From DAISJI01 sp964559835 (GTDB taxonomy: Bacteria; Acidobacteriota; Terriglobia; Terriglobales; Acidobacteriaceae): a stretch of DNA of 22,346 nucleotides. Below, one piece after another: positions 9,030 through 16,074 of the stretch. The translations under genes and the position numbers were made by a program. The stretch is taken from assembly GCA_964559835.1 (NCBI GenBank), contig CAZLJE010000054.1:1-22346 (forward strand). The letters run 5' to 3'. The notes under the pieces are model-generated. The model did not search any database. It saw nothing but the letters and a program-made list of their open reading frames with translations, and had not been told where the DNA came from. Position 1 is the stretch's first letter, and the number at the start of each line of letters is the position of its first letter.

Positions 9030-9227
9030 ACAGCATCGGCATTGGTTTTCGCGTAGACGTGAGCCATACCCCCGGATGATTGTGATGTTCGCGGCGTGCT
9101 GTCGCCAACGGACGATTTCGTCCTGAGTTGCGCCGAGACATAGGCCTGATGCCGCAACAACCTTGATGACTACGCGAAAAAACTTCCGCATGAGCACCTC
9201 GGAAAAAACTTGTGATTATATCGGGAG
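9030..9227 (-). pseudogene. Decayed duplicate of the acylase 5' end and promoter
   Basis: Minus-strand remnant starting at ATG 9191: the signal peptide MRKFFRVVIKVVAASGLCLG and the following TQDEIVRWRQHAAN match the intact acylase at 2455-4671 residue by residue. After NITIIR an indel shifts the frame, and homology continues as GMAHVYAKTNADAV before it stops at about 9030. Only about 60 of 738 codons remain. By eye, nucleotide identity is near 80 percent. The upstream block including the TATAAT (9220-9215) is also copied, so the remnant may still be transcribed. It is not a functional enzyme gene. Confidence 0.88.
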
Positions 9228-9324
9228 CTGCTCAGTGCTGAAGGCAAGGACCCCGGAGCCCACATTTTGTCCAACCCGAGCCGCACATAATCCACTGGTC
9301 AGTGACTCTGGCGCATCACCACGC

Positions 9325-9353
9325 TTGACAAACTTTAGCTGCATGTCCATAAT
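9325..9353 (+). promoter_or_regulatory. Promoter of TonB-dependent receptor 2
   Basis: Perfect TTGACA (9325-9330), 17-bp spacer, CATAAT (9348-9353): an almost consensus sigma-70 promoter. It implies a leader of about 210 nt to the ATG at 9574. In the rest of the gene-free stretch 9228-9573 I see no ORF, repeat or known riboswitch. Confidence 0.65.
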
Positions 9354-9573
9354 CCCGCCCCCATAGAGCCTTCGGATCACTGGACCGATGGCTCGGCTGG
9401 CGATAGATCATTGGGGAGATCTCGCGCCGGTTGTCCACACGTAACCCGGCTACTGCATTTAAACGCGCTGTTTCGTCTCGGCTCCTAAAACAAATGGAAA
9501 CCGGCCTCGATGCATGGCGTTCGCTGCCAGAGGCGTAAGCATTGGGGAATCGGCTTCAACCAGGAGAACACCC

Positions 9574-12500
9574 ATGCGACGCGTCTTTGTGCTACTGACA
9601 TTGGTTCTGCTGCTGTGTGGTCGATCAGCGTTCTCACAAACCTTCCGTGGCGCTATCAACGGCACGGTCACCGATCCGAGTGGTGCGGTCGTGCCCAACG
9701 CTAATGTGACCGCTATTGAGGTAGCGACTGGAGTGCGTCGTACGACGCTCACCACGAGCGCCGGCCAGTTCTCTTTCCAGGACATTCCTCCGGGATTCTA
9801 CAGAGTGGAGGTCAATGCCCGCGCATTCAGCGCGTTTGCTGCTGGCAAGATTGAAGTGACCGCCGGGAACATCTACACCCTTCCGGTAAAGCTCTCGGTA
9901 GCCAAGGAGGCTACTACGATAGAAGTCGCGGCCGCATCGGTCAGCCTCGACACCACTACCCAGACCCAGAGCAACAGCATTCCCGTGGACGTTGTGCAAA
10001 ACGCGCCCATGAACGGGCGCGACTTCACCCAGTTTATCGCGATCGCCCCCGGCTACGGTGGCTATGCGGTCGGCGGCTTTGGTTCTATGAACGGCGCGCG
10101 CCCCAATCAGGTGAACTGGCAGATTGACGGAGTGGACAACAACGATGCCTGGCATAACATCCCGGCGGTCAACCAGGGTGGCGTGTCAGGGATTGCAGGA
10201 GTGGTTCTGCCTCTCGATTCCATCGACGAGTTCTCCTCGCAAACACAGACCAGTACGGAATCCGGCCGGAACGCCGGCGGCTCGGTGAATTTGACCTTGA
10301 AGTCCGGCACGAATACGTTGCACGGCTCGGCGTATTTCTACGACCGGAACGAGGCATTTTCAGCGTCCTCGCCGTTCCTTCCCAGCGGCACGCGGTCGCC
10401 GAAGTTACGCAACCTCAACTACGGCGGCACGGTGGGCGGACCCATCATCAAGAACCGGACGTTCTTCTTCCTGGCCTTCGAAAGGCAACAGTACATCATT
10501 GGCCTTTCGGGCCTGGCCACGGAGCCTTCGGATGCATGGGTCAACCTGGCGAAGGACTTGTTGAATAATCCGGGAGGGAAATACGGGAGCTATGCGCCGG
10601 TTGCCGTCAGTGCCGCTTCCAGCACTGCTATCGGGGCGAGCGGTTTCTGGCCGCGGAACATTATCGGTGGCTTGCCGGCTACGCTGAAAAACTTCTTCAG
10701 CCCGCAGGCATCGACTGGCTACAGCTTCAACGGCAATGTCAAGCTGGACCACAACATTACCGAAAAGCACAAGTTGTCGGCCCGCTTTTACGGCGGCCAA
10801 GGCAATCAGACAGCGCCCCTTGGCAGCAGCCCGGCACTCGGAACATCGAGTTCCAACCTCAAGTACTATTTCGAGGTCGCGCCTATCCACGTGTATAACG
10901 GCGCCCTCGTTCTCAATTCGGTCCTGACCAACCGGCTGGTGAACCAGCTGAACTTCGGCGTCAATTACTTCAACCAGGTCTTCCACGATTTCAACAACAG
11001 CTTCAACACCAAGTCGATGGGCCTGTACTTGAGCCCCGATGCGACCGACAAGGGGAAGTACATACTCGGTGCGCCACAGATCAAGATCGCCGGCTTTGAG
11101 TCGATCGGACTCACGCCGCCGGAAGGCCGCAACGACGTGACCTTCCCAGTGCAGGACGTACTTTCCTACAACAAGGGACCTCACCAGATGCGGTTCGGAG
11201 GAGAGTATCGCCAGACGGTGGTAAATGAGTTCTATCACCGCCGCGGAACTGGACAGTTTTCTTTCAACGGCTCGCAGGGTGCCTGGTCCGGCGCCACTGG
11301 CTGTGGCGCGGCGAGCCCAACCGCTGCCTGTACCAGTCTCACAACCGCCGGCACGCTGAGCGCTGCGGAAGCACTGGCTGACTTCATGGCGGGTGAGGTC
11401 GCCACTTCGACCATCGCGGTGGGAAATCCAGAGCGCTTCGTGACGGTAAATGCGTACAACCTCTTCTTCCAGGACAACTGGCAGGTATTTCCTTCCCTAA
11501 ACCTTAACCTTGGAATTCGCCACGAGTACTTCGGTCCGCTGCACAATGGCGACAAAGACCTCGCGGTGTTCATTCCAGGCAAGGGCCTGGCGATCCAGGG
11601 CAACGGGATCAATTCCATCTATCCGTCAACGCATAACCGGTTTGGCCCTCTCCTAGGTTTCGCCTGGTCACCCAGCCACCTCAGTGGCGTCGTAGTGCGC
11701 GGCGGCTTCGGCGTGCATTTCGACCAGATCAATTTCAATCCCTTCCTCGATTTCCGTCCGCCCATCACCGGCGCCCAGGGGCTGCAAGGCAACCCGTATG
11801 GCCCGCATGCTGTTTCGACCTTCGGAATGAAGGGGTATCAATGGGACGCGGTGCAGGCTGGTGGAAAGTCCATATTCCCGGGCGTGAAGCTCTGCGCAGA
11901 CCCGCTTTGCACGGGCGCGCCAGGGCAAAACGTCTTCTCGGTGAACCAGAATTTCCGCACACCTTACATCTACGAGTACAACCTCCAGGTGGAAAAAGCC
12001 CTCGGAAGTGCTGCGGTGCTACAAGTTGGCTACGTCGGCAGCAACGCGCGCAAGCTGAACATCGTCTCCGACATCAATCAGTTCGGTGCATTCCCTACCT
12101 TCGGTACCATTCTCCAGCTCAACAGCGTCGGTACGTCGAACTACAACGCGCTACAAACGATATTCAAGACAAGGAACTGGCATGGGCTGAGCACGCAGAT
12201 CGGATACACCTGGTCCCACGCGTTGGATGAGATCAGCGAATATCGCGCCGTCATCGCCGACGACGCCAACAACATTAAACTCGATTACGGCAACGGCGAC
12301 TACGACACCCGCCACCTCTTCACCGTGACTGCGGCTTATGACATCCCGGGTTCCTCTCACGGACCGCAGTGGCTGACTCATGGCTGGTCGCTCACCAGCA
12401 TCGTCAACTTCCACACCGGACAGCCCTATGACGCGACTCGGTCAGGTGTGGTGATTGGCGACTCCGGCACCGACCCAGTCACTGGCAATCCCGCCGGTCT

Positions 12501-13020
12501 CAGCTTGGTTGGCGACCCGTTCAAGGGCATCAGTCACAGCTTCTCCAAAGCCAATGGCGGATTGCTGTGGATCAATCCAGCGGCGTTTTGTATGGCGGGC
12601 GTAGGCACGTGTCCGACCGGTCCATCCATTCCGATACCGGGAGTTACCGGTGCGGCATTGTGTACTCCGCCGGGTTGTCCCGCCAGCGCGTTAGTCAACC
12701 TCGGGAACCTCCGACGCAACCAGTTCTACGGGCAGGGATACGGGGCTGTGGACTTCTCGGTGATCAAGAATATTCCTGTTCACGAGCGTTTGAGTGTGCA
12801 GCTCCGCGCCGACATGTTTAACCTCTTCAACCGTAAGAACCTGTCGACCTACTACGGCACGATCGGTACCGCCTGTACGCCGAATACCAAAACCGGCGTC
12901 TGCCAGAACGATGGAGCGTTCGGCTACATCACCGATACGATCGGCGACTCTCAGGGTGCGCCCGGCATCGGCCCTGGCGAGCCGTTCAACATGCAACTCG
13001 CTATCAAGATCATCTTTTAG
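9574..13020 (+). CDS. Oar-like TonB-dependent outer-membrane receptor 2
   Basis: 1148-residue outer-membrane receptor of the same family as receptor 1, but clearly diverged. The start is ATG 9574, with AGGAG seven bases upstream; it opens a signal peptide (about 1-21, SAFS-Q). A carboxypeptidase-regulatory-like domain occupies ~25-105 (INGTVTDPSGAVVPNANVTA, PPGFYRVEV). A plug region with VNWQIDGVDNNDAWHN and DSIDEFSSQTQTSTESGRNA follows. The barrel ends NMQLAIKIIF with a terminal Phe. TonB-coupled uptake of an unidentified ligand is inferred from the family. It has its own promoter and terminator. Its position after a duplicated acylase 5' end suggests the acylase-receptor pair was once duplicated, although similarity between the two receptors is now low. 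Confidence 0.92.
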   Translation: MRRVFVLLTLVLLLCGRSAFSQTFRGAINGTVTDPSGAVVPNANVTAIEVATGVRRTTLTTSAGQFSFQDIPPGFYRVEVNARAFSAFAAGKIEVTAGNIYTLPVKLSVAKEATTIEVAAASVSLDTTTQTQSNSIPVDVVQNAPMNGRDFTQFIAIAPGYGGYAVGGFGSMNGARPNQVNWQIDGVDNNDAWHNIPAVNQGGVSGIAGVVLPLDSIDEFSSQTQTSTESGRNAGGSVNLTLKSGTNTLHGSAYFYDRNEAFSASSPFLPSGTRSPKLRNLNYGGTVGGPIIKNRTFFFLAFERQQYIIGLSGLATEPSDAWVNLAKDLLNNPGGKYGSYAPVAVSAASSTAIGASGFWPRNIIGGLPATLKNFFSPQASTGYSFNGNVKLDHNITEKHKLSARFYGGQGNQTAPLGSSPALGTSSSNLKYYFEVAPIHVYNGALVLNSVLTNRLVNQLNFGVNYFNQVFHDFNNSFNTKSMGLYLSPDATDKGKYILGAPQIKIAGFESIGLTPPEGRNDVTFPVQDVLSYNKGPHQMRFGGEYRQTVVNEFYHRRGTGQFSFNGSQGAWSGATGCGAASPTAACTSLTTAGTLSAAEALADFMAGEVATSTIAVGNPERFVTVNAYNLFFQDNWQVFPSLNLNLGIRHEYFGPLHNGDKDLAVFIPGKGLAIQGNGINSIYPSTHNRFGPLLGFAWSPSHLSGVVVRGGFGVHFDQINFNPFLDFRPPITGAQGLQGNPYGPHAVSTFGMKGYQWDAVQAGGKSIFPGVKLCADPLCTGAPGQNVFSVNQNFRTPYIYEYNLQVEKALGSAAVLQVGYVGSNARKLNIVSDINQFGAFPTFGTILQLNSVGTSNYNALQTIFKTRNWHGLSTQIGYTWSHALDEISEYRAVIADDANNIKLDYGNGDYDTRHLFTVTAAYDIPGSSHGPQWLTHGWSLTSIVNFHTGQPYDATRSGVVIGDSGTDPVTGNPAGLSLVGDPFKGISHSFSKANGGLLWINPAAFCMAGVGTCPTGPSIPIPGVTGAALCTPPGCPASALVNLGNLRRNQFYGQGYGAVDFSVIKNIPVHERLSVQLRADMFNLFNRKNLSTYYGTIGTACTPNTKTGVCQNDGAFGYITDTIGDSQGAPGIGPGEPFNMQLAIKIIF

Positions 13021-13045
13021 CGATTGCACGTAGGAAAAGGGAAAT

Positions 13046-13077
13046 GAGGCACGCGTTCCGGCGCGTGCCTCTTTTTT
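13046..13077 (+). terminator. Intrinsic terminator of receptor 2
   Basis: A perfect 10-bp stem GAGGCACGCG / CGCGTGCCTC (13046-13055 with 13062-13071), 6-nt loop, then six T (13072-13077). It ends two bases before the trmFO stop codon, so the hairpin also sits at the end of the convergent trmFO transcript, although no strong T-tract exists on that strand. Confidence 0.92.
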
Positions 13078-13079
13078 GG

Positions 13080-14456
13080 CTAGAACTGTTCTCCGAAGCG
13101 CTGGGGCGGCATGCGGTCCGAGATTGCCGACTTGCGTTCCAGGCGCGGCTCGTAGTCCGACAGCCATTGATCGAGCGCCGAGAGTGCGCGGTCGCACTGG
13201 ATCTTGTGTCGCTGGGCGCGGTCGCGGATCTTCTGTTCGAGCGGCGGCAGCAGGTCGAAGGTGATGTTCGCTGGCTGGAAGTTCTTGCTCTCGGACGCGG
13301 TGATGTAGTTCACGAGCGATCCGAACGCAGTCTCACGCGGCGGGGCCAGCGGAGTGCCGTCGAGCGCTATCGCGGCGGCATTCATTCCCGCGAGCAGCCC
13401 CGTGGCGATCGATTCCACGTAGCCTTCCACTCCCGAGATCTGCCCGGCGAACAAAACGTTGGGATGGGCTTTCATCTGGAGCGTGGGGGTGAGCAGAGTG
13501 GGGGCGTTGATGTAGGTGTTGCGGTGGATCTGGCCGTAGCGCAGGAAGCGCGCGTTCTCGAGGCCGGGGATGAGGCGGAACACGCGCGCCTGCTCGGGAA
13601 AGCGCAGGTGGTTCTGGAAGCCGACGATGTTGTAGGAGTCGGCGCGCAGGTTCTCCTGCCGCAACTGCACGACGGCGTATGGACGCTTGCCGGAACGCGG
13701 ATCGATGAGGCCGACGGGCTTCATGGGGCCGAAGCGCAGCGTGTCGCGCCCGCGGCGTGCGATCTCTTCGATCGGGAGGCAGCTCTCGAAGTAGTTCAGT
13801 TTCTCCCAATCTTTCTCTTCGACCGACTGCGCCGAGACGAGCGCGTCGTAGAAGCGGTCGTACTCCTCGCGCGTCATGGGGCAATTGATGTAGTCGGCGG
13901 AACCCTTGTCGTAGCGCGCCGCCATGTACACGCGGTCGCGGTCGATGGACTCGGCTTCGACGATGGGGCTGATGGAGTCGTAAAAATAAAGGTGTGAATT
14001 CCCCGCGAGGCGTGCTATCTCCTGCGAGAGCGCGTCAGAGGTAAGCGGGCCGGTGGCGATGATGGTGAGCGCGTCCTCGTCGACCGCGGTGACTTCTTCG
14101 CGGCAAATGGTGATGTTGGGATGGTGCGAAATGGCGTCGGTGACCTGCGCCGCAAAAACAGCCCGGTCTACGGCAAGCGCGTGTCCGGCGGGAACGGCGG
14201 TCATGCGCGCGATGTCCATCAACAGCGAATCGGCGCGCCGCATCTCTTCCTTGAGCAGCCAGGGCGCGGTGTTCTCGGACAACGATTTCAGCGAGTTCGA
14301 GCAGACAAGTTCGGCGAAATCGCCGGTCTGGTGGGCAGGAGTCGAGCGCACCGGGCGCATTTCAAATAGATCCACGCGCAGGCCGCGGCGCGCACACTGC
14401 CACGCCGCCTCGCAGCCCGCGAGTCCGGCGCCGACGATTTTGACAGCACTCAGCAT
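13080..14456 (-). CDS. trmFO: Methylenetetrahydrofolate-tRNA (uracil-54-C5)-methyltransferase TrmFO
   Basis: 458-residue FAD protein that makes ribothymidine at position 54 of tRNA, using methylene-THF as carbon donor and NAD(P)H. The N-terminus has the dinucleotide-binding motif IVGAGLAGCEAAWQCARRG (about 7-25) followed by FEMRP. The two cysteines central to catalysis in the family are at Cys52 (ELVCSNSLKS) and Cys226 (NYFESCLPIEE). VGFQNHLRFPEQ and AGQISGVEGYVESIATGL are further signatures. Length is typical (435-470). The ATG lies inside a heptamer repeat (14444-14478) that also contains the stop of the upstream GNAT gene, 14 bases away, so the two are likely co-transcribed. The final residues FGEQF are duplicated at 9010-9029. 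Confidence 0.96.
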   Translation of the reverse strand: MLSAVKIVGAGLAGCEAAWQCARRGLRVDLFEMRPVRSTPAHQTGDFAELVCSNSLKSLSENTAPWLLKEEMRRADSLLMDIARMTAVPAGHALAVDRAVFAAQVTDAISHHPNITICREEVTAVDEDALTIIATGPLTSDALSQEIARLAGNSHLYFYDSISPIVEAESIDRDRVYMAARYDKGSADYINCPMTREEYDRFYDALVSAQSVEEKDWEKLNYFESCLPIEEIARRGRDTLRFGPMKPVGLIDPRSGKRPYAVVQLRQENLRADSYNIVGFQNHLRFPEQARVFRLIPGLENARFLRYGQIHRNTYINAPTLLTPTLQMKAHPNVLFAGQISGVEGYVESIATGLLAGMNAAAIALDGTPLAPPRETAFGSLVNYITASESKNFQPANITFDLLPPLEQKIRDRAQRHKIQCDRALSALDQWLSDYEPRLERKSAISDRMPPQRFGEQF

Positions 14457-14523
14457 TCAGCGGTCAGCACTCAGTCGTGGCTTACCTTGGCTGAATGCTG
14501 ATTGCTGACGGCTGAAGGCTGCT
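14444..14523. repeat. Heptamer array A, inverted pair
   Basis: Left arm: five heptamers in register at 14444, 14451, 14458, 14465 and 14472 (CAGCACT, CAGCATT, CAGCGGT, CAGCACT, CAGTCGT). Right arm: five at 14489, 14496, 14503, 14510 and 14517 (GGCTGAA, TGCTGAT, TGCTGAC, GGCTGAA, GGCTGCT). The arms are reverse complements in word content and can pair across a 10-nt gap. The array holds the trmFO start codon, the GNAT stop codon and about 12 codons of the GNAT tail. Confidence 0.85.
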
Positions 14524-14992
14524 CAGCGAGACGGCGGATGTCCTCGCCGTCGACGCGCATGGTCAGCCACTCGGTCATGGTCTTCGCGCCGAGGGATTTA
14601 TAGAAATCAATAGCGGGCGTGTTCCAATCGAGCACCTGCCACTGGAAGCGTCCGCAGTTCTCGCCAACGGCAACTTGCGCCAGATACACCAAGAGCGCCT
14701 TGCCAATGCCTTTGCCCCTGTACTCGATGCGGACGAACAGATCTTCTAGATAAAGTCCCGGGCGTCCTTGCCAGGTCGAATAGTTGTAGAAGTAGAGTGC
14801 GAATCCGGCGGGCGCGCCGTCCCAGTTGGCAATGACGCAGCGAAACTTCGGCTCGGGGCCAAAGCCGTCGCGCAGCAGGTCGGCTTCGGTGGCGACCGCC
14901 GCTTCCGGGGCGCGCTCGTACTCCGCCAGGTCGCGAATAAAGTCGAGGATCAGGCGCACGTCTTCCGGGGTGGCCGGTCGAATGGAGAGCAT
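14471..14992 (-). CDS. GNAT-family N-acetyltransferase, SSAT-like
   Basis: 173-residue acetyl-CoA-dependent N-acetyltransferase resembling the spermidine/thialysine acetyltransferase group. RPATPEDVRLILDFIRDLA starts the fold. GRPGLYLEDLFVR leads into the acetyl-CoA loop YRGKGIGKALL (Arg92-Gly97), then FQWQVLDWNTPAIDFYKSLGA, a characteristic block of that group. A small amine substrate is inferred from these blocks only. Residues ~157-168 are encoded by the heptamer array and do not look like part of the fold; the natural end is near 156. On the minus strand TATAAT (15004-14999) ends six bases before the ATG and no Shine-Dalgarno sequence is present, which suggests a leaderless mRNA. trmFO follows 14 bp downstream. 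Confidence 0.88.
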   Translation of the reverse strand: MLSIRPATPEDVRLILDFIRDLAEYERAPEAAVATEADLLRDGFGPEPKFRCVIANWDGAPAGFALYFYNYSTWQGRPGLYLEDLFVRIEYRGKGIGKALLVYLAQVAVGENCGRFQWQVLDWNTPAIDFYKSLGAKTMTEWLTMRVDGEDIRRLAEQPSAVSNQHSAKVSHD

Positions 14993-15048
14993 TGGGACAT
15001 TATAGGTTCCTTGTGGAGTTGAGAGTTACGGCGGCAACGATTTGGCGA

Positions 15049-15197
15049 AAAGAGAAAAGCCCAGGGTCATCACGCCGGAGCTTTTCAACCTTGGGTACTA
15101 AACGCGGCTTGCCCAGCACAATTACCATACCGCAAAGAGAAAAGCTCCGGGTCATCACTCCGGAGCTTTTCAACATTGGGTACTAAACGCGGCCTGC
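15049..15197 (-). repeat. Two copies of a 64-bp element carrying hairpin terminators
   Basis: 15049-15112 and 15134-15197 are direct repeats, 59 of 64 identical, 21 bp apart. Each ends, on the minus strand, with a hairpin and a TTTTCTCTTT tail. In the 15134 copy the stem is a perfect 11 bp (AAAAGCTCCGG, 15140-15150 with 15160-15170) with a 9-nt loop; the other copy has mismatches. They lie downstream of the minus-strand tRNA gene, so they probably work as tandem terminators. The part of each unit beside the hairpin (GGGTACTAAACGCGG) is also conserved and is unexplained. Confidence 0.85.
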
Positions 15198-15252
15198 GAA
15201 ACCAACGGTAGGATACTCCGGCGACAGCCTCGGTTCAACTTCGAGCGGGACA

Positions 15253-15340
15253 CGGAGGGCGGCAGACTCGAACTGCAGTGGCTGATGGGCCACTCGAAGG
15301 TTTCACAGGCCTCGTCCAGTACCCACTGGCAACGCCCTCC
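15253..15340 (-). tRNA. Class II tRNA with 8/4 acceptor/T-stem (Ser/Sec type; anticodon probably GUG)
   Basis: An 88-nt cloverleaf, CCA not encoded. Acceptor: a perfect 8 bp, GGAGGGCG (15340-15333) with CGCCCTCC (15261-15254), then discriminator G (15253). D-arm: CCAGT/ACTGG with a 4-nt loop GGGT, the short-loop form seen in tRNA-Sec. Variable arm: 6 bp AGTGGC/GCCACT with loop CCATCA. T-arm: GCAG-TTCGAGT-CTGC, a 4-bp stem directly joined to the acceptor. 8+4 gives the 12-bp branch of the unusual tRNAs reported from Acidobacteria. Long variable arm and G73 are serine-type identity elements. The anticodon arm is weak: GAGGC/ACCTT with a C-A mismatch closes loop CTGTGAA, reading GUG; a 9-nt loop is the alternative. 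No UCA can be placed, so it is not a canonical tRNA-Sec. Two terminators follow at 15197-15049. Confidence 0.8.
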
Positions 15341-15446
15341 AGACTCAGCCTGCGCGCGAAAATGCTAGACCAGCCAGTTTGAGCCGAACTGTGTAGCAGG
15401 TCACGTTCCGGCGTGATTCATTCCCAATTCTGCACTGCCGCAGTCT

Positions 15447-15452
15447 TATACT
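15447..15452 (+). promoter_or_regulatory. -10 box of the AhpD-like gene
   Basis: TATACT ends six bases before the ATG at 15459, placing the expected transcription start at or next to the A of the start codon. No Shine-Dalgarno sequence and no good -35 are visible. The tRNA gene promoter must lie in the same 118-bp divergent gap. Confidence 0.5.
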
Positions 15453-15458
15453 TTCTCC

Positions 15459-15992
15459 ATGGCACGCGTATCACTGATTGAACCGCAGACCGCTTCCACC
15501 GAAGTCCAGCACATCTACGAACACCGGCTGCGCGGACAGCCGGGAAATGTCCAGAAGGCAATGGCGCACGTGCCGCAGGCGCTCACGGCGTTTCTATCGT
15601 TCTATGCCGCGGTGGGACGCACGCTGCCGCCGCGGCTGTATGAGCTCATCTACATCCGCGTGTCGATGCTGAACCAGTGCCACTATTGAATGCAGCATCA
15701 TCTCGCTTCGTCGAAGCGAGCCGGGGTGACACCGGAAGAGTGGCAGGCGCTGAAGGACCCGCTCACGTCAACGTTCACCGACCGCGAGAAGGCCGCACTG
15801 GTGTATGCCGAGAAGCTGACGCGCACGCCGTGGGAGATCGATGACGCCGACGTGCAGGCGCTTAAGAACGAAGATTGGTTCAATGACACCCAGATCGTGG
15901 ACTTGCACCTGCTCGTCGGAGTCGTCAACCTGACAAACCGCTTCACGGACCCGCTGGGGCTGGAGCTGGAATTCGCGGCGGAGAAGATCTAA
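15459..15992 (+). CDS. AhpD-like (carboxymuconolactone decarboxylase family) selenoprotein with in-frame UGA
   Basis: 177 residues if the TGA at 15687-15689 is read as selenocysteine; with termination only 76 residues would be made. The same frame continues without a shift to TAA at 15990-15992, and both halves match one all-helical AhpD-like domain: YELIYIRVSMLNQCHY, then Sec77, then MQHHLASSKRAGVTPEEWQA. Spacing reproduces the AhpD active site exactly: Glu62, Cys74, Sec77, His81 correspond to Glu118, Cys130, Cys133, His137 of mycobacterial AhpD. Sec replaces the reactive cysteine of the CxxC pair, so a thiol/selenol peroxidase or disulfide reductase activity is likely. A SECIS-like hairpin follows, and selA converges from 74 bp away. 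The alternative, a nonsense mutation, would have to hit exactly this codon. Translation is probably leaderless. Confidence 0.85.
15687..15728 (+). promoter_or_regulatory. UGA codon with bacterial SECIS-like hairpin
   Basis: TGA at 15687-15689 is followed after 12 nt by a perfect 8-bp stem CTCGCTTC (15702-15709) / GAAGCGAG (15713-15720) with the apical loop GTC. A G in the first two loop positions and 20 nt between UGA and loop both fit the bacterial SECIS rules known to me (roughly 16-37 nt). A lower helix CATC (15696-15699) / GGTG (15725-15728) can extend it past an internal loop. SelB would bind here to deliver Sec-tRNA. Confidence 0.7.
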
Positions 15993-16074
15993 GAATTGAC
16001 GATTGCAGATTGACCGATTTGCAAGACGATGTGTTTTTCAATCGTCAATCGTCAATGAATCAATCCTCAATTCT
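15993..16074. repeat. Heptamer array C, inverted pair between the AhpD-like gene and selA
   Basis: The left arm has ATTG at 15995, 16002 and 16009 (ATTGACG, ATTGCAG, ATTGACC). The right arm has CAAT at 16039, 16046, 16053, 16061 and 16068 (words such as CAATCGT). Spacing is 7 with one step of 8. The arms are complementary in content and separated by about 20 nt including a T5 run, so the array could also act as a terminator for both convergent genes. The selA stop codon lies in the right arm and the AhpD-like stop is immediately before the left arm. Confidence 0.8.

Noticed and set aside
15253..15340. Canonical selC (tRNA-Sec)
   Set aside because: No UCA anticodon can be placed in any loop register and the T-stem has 4 rather than 5 pairs (8/4 rather than 8/5).
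15216..15368. Plus-strand reading containing LQWLMGHSKVS, like the C-terminal box of a tyrosine recombinase
   Set aside because: The similarity is only about 10 residues, with no catalytic Arg or Tyr around it. The same DNA folds on the other strand as a complete tRNA with four supported arms, which explains the sequence better.
15459..15992. AhpD-like gene as a pseudogene or as two separate short ORFs
   Set aside because: There is no frameshift, both halves are well preserved, the second ORF would start inside the active site, and the stop is exactly at the reactive Cys with a SECIS-like hairpin and selA beside it.
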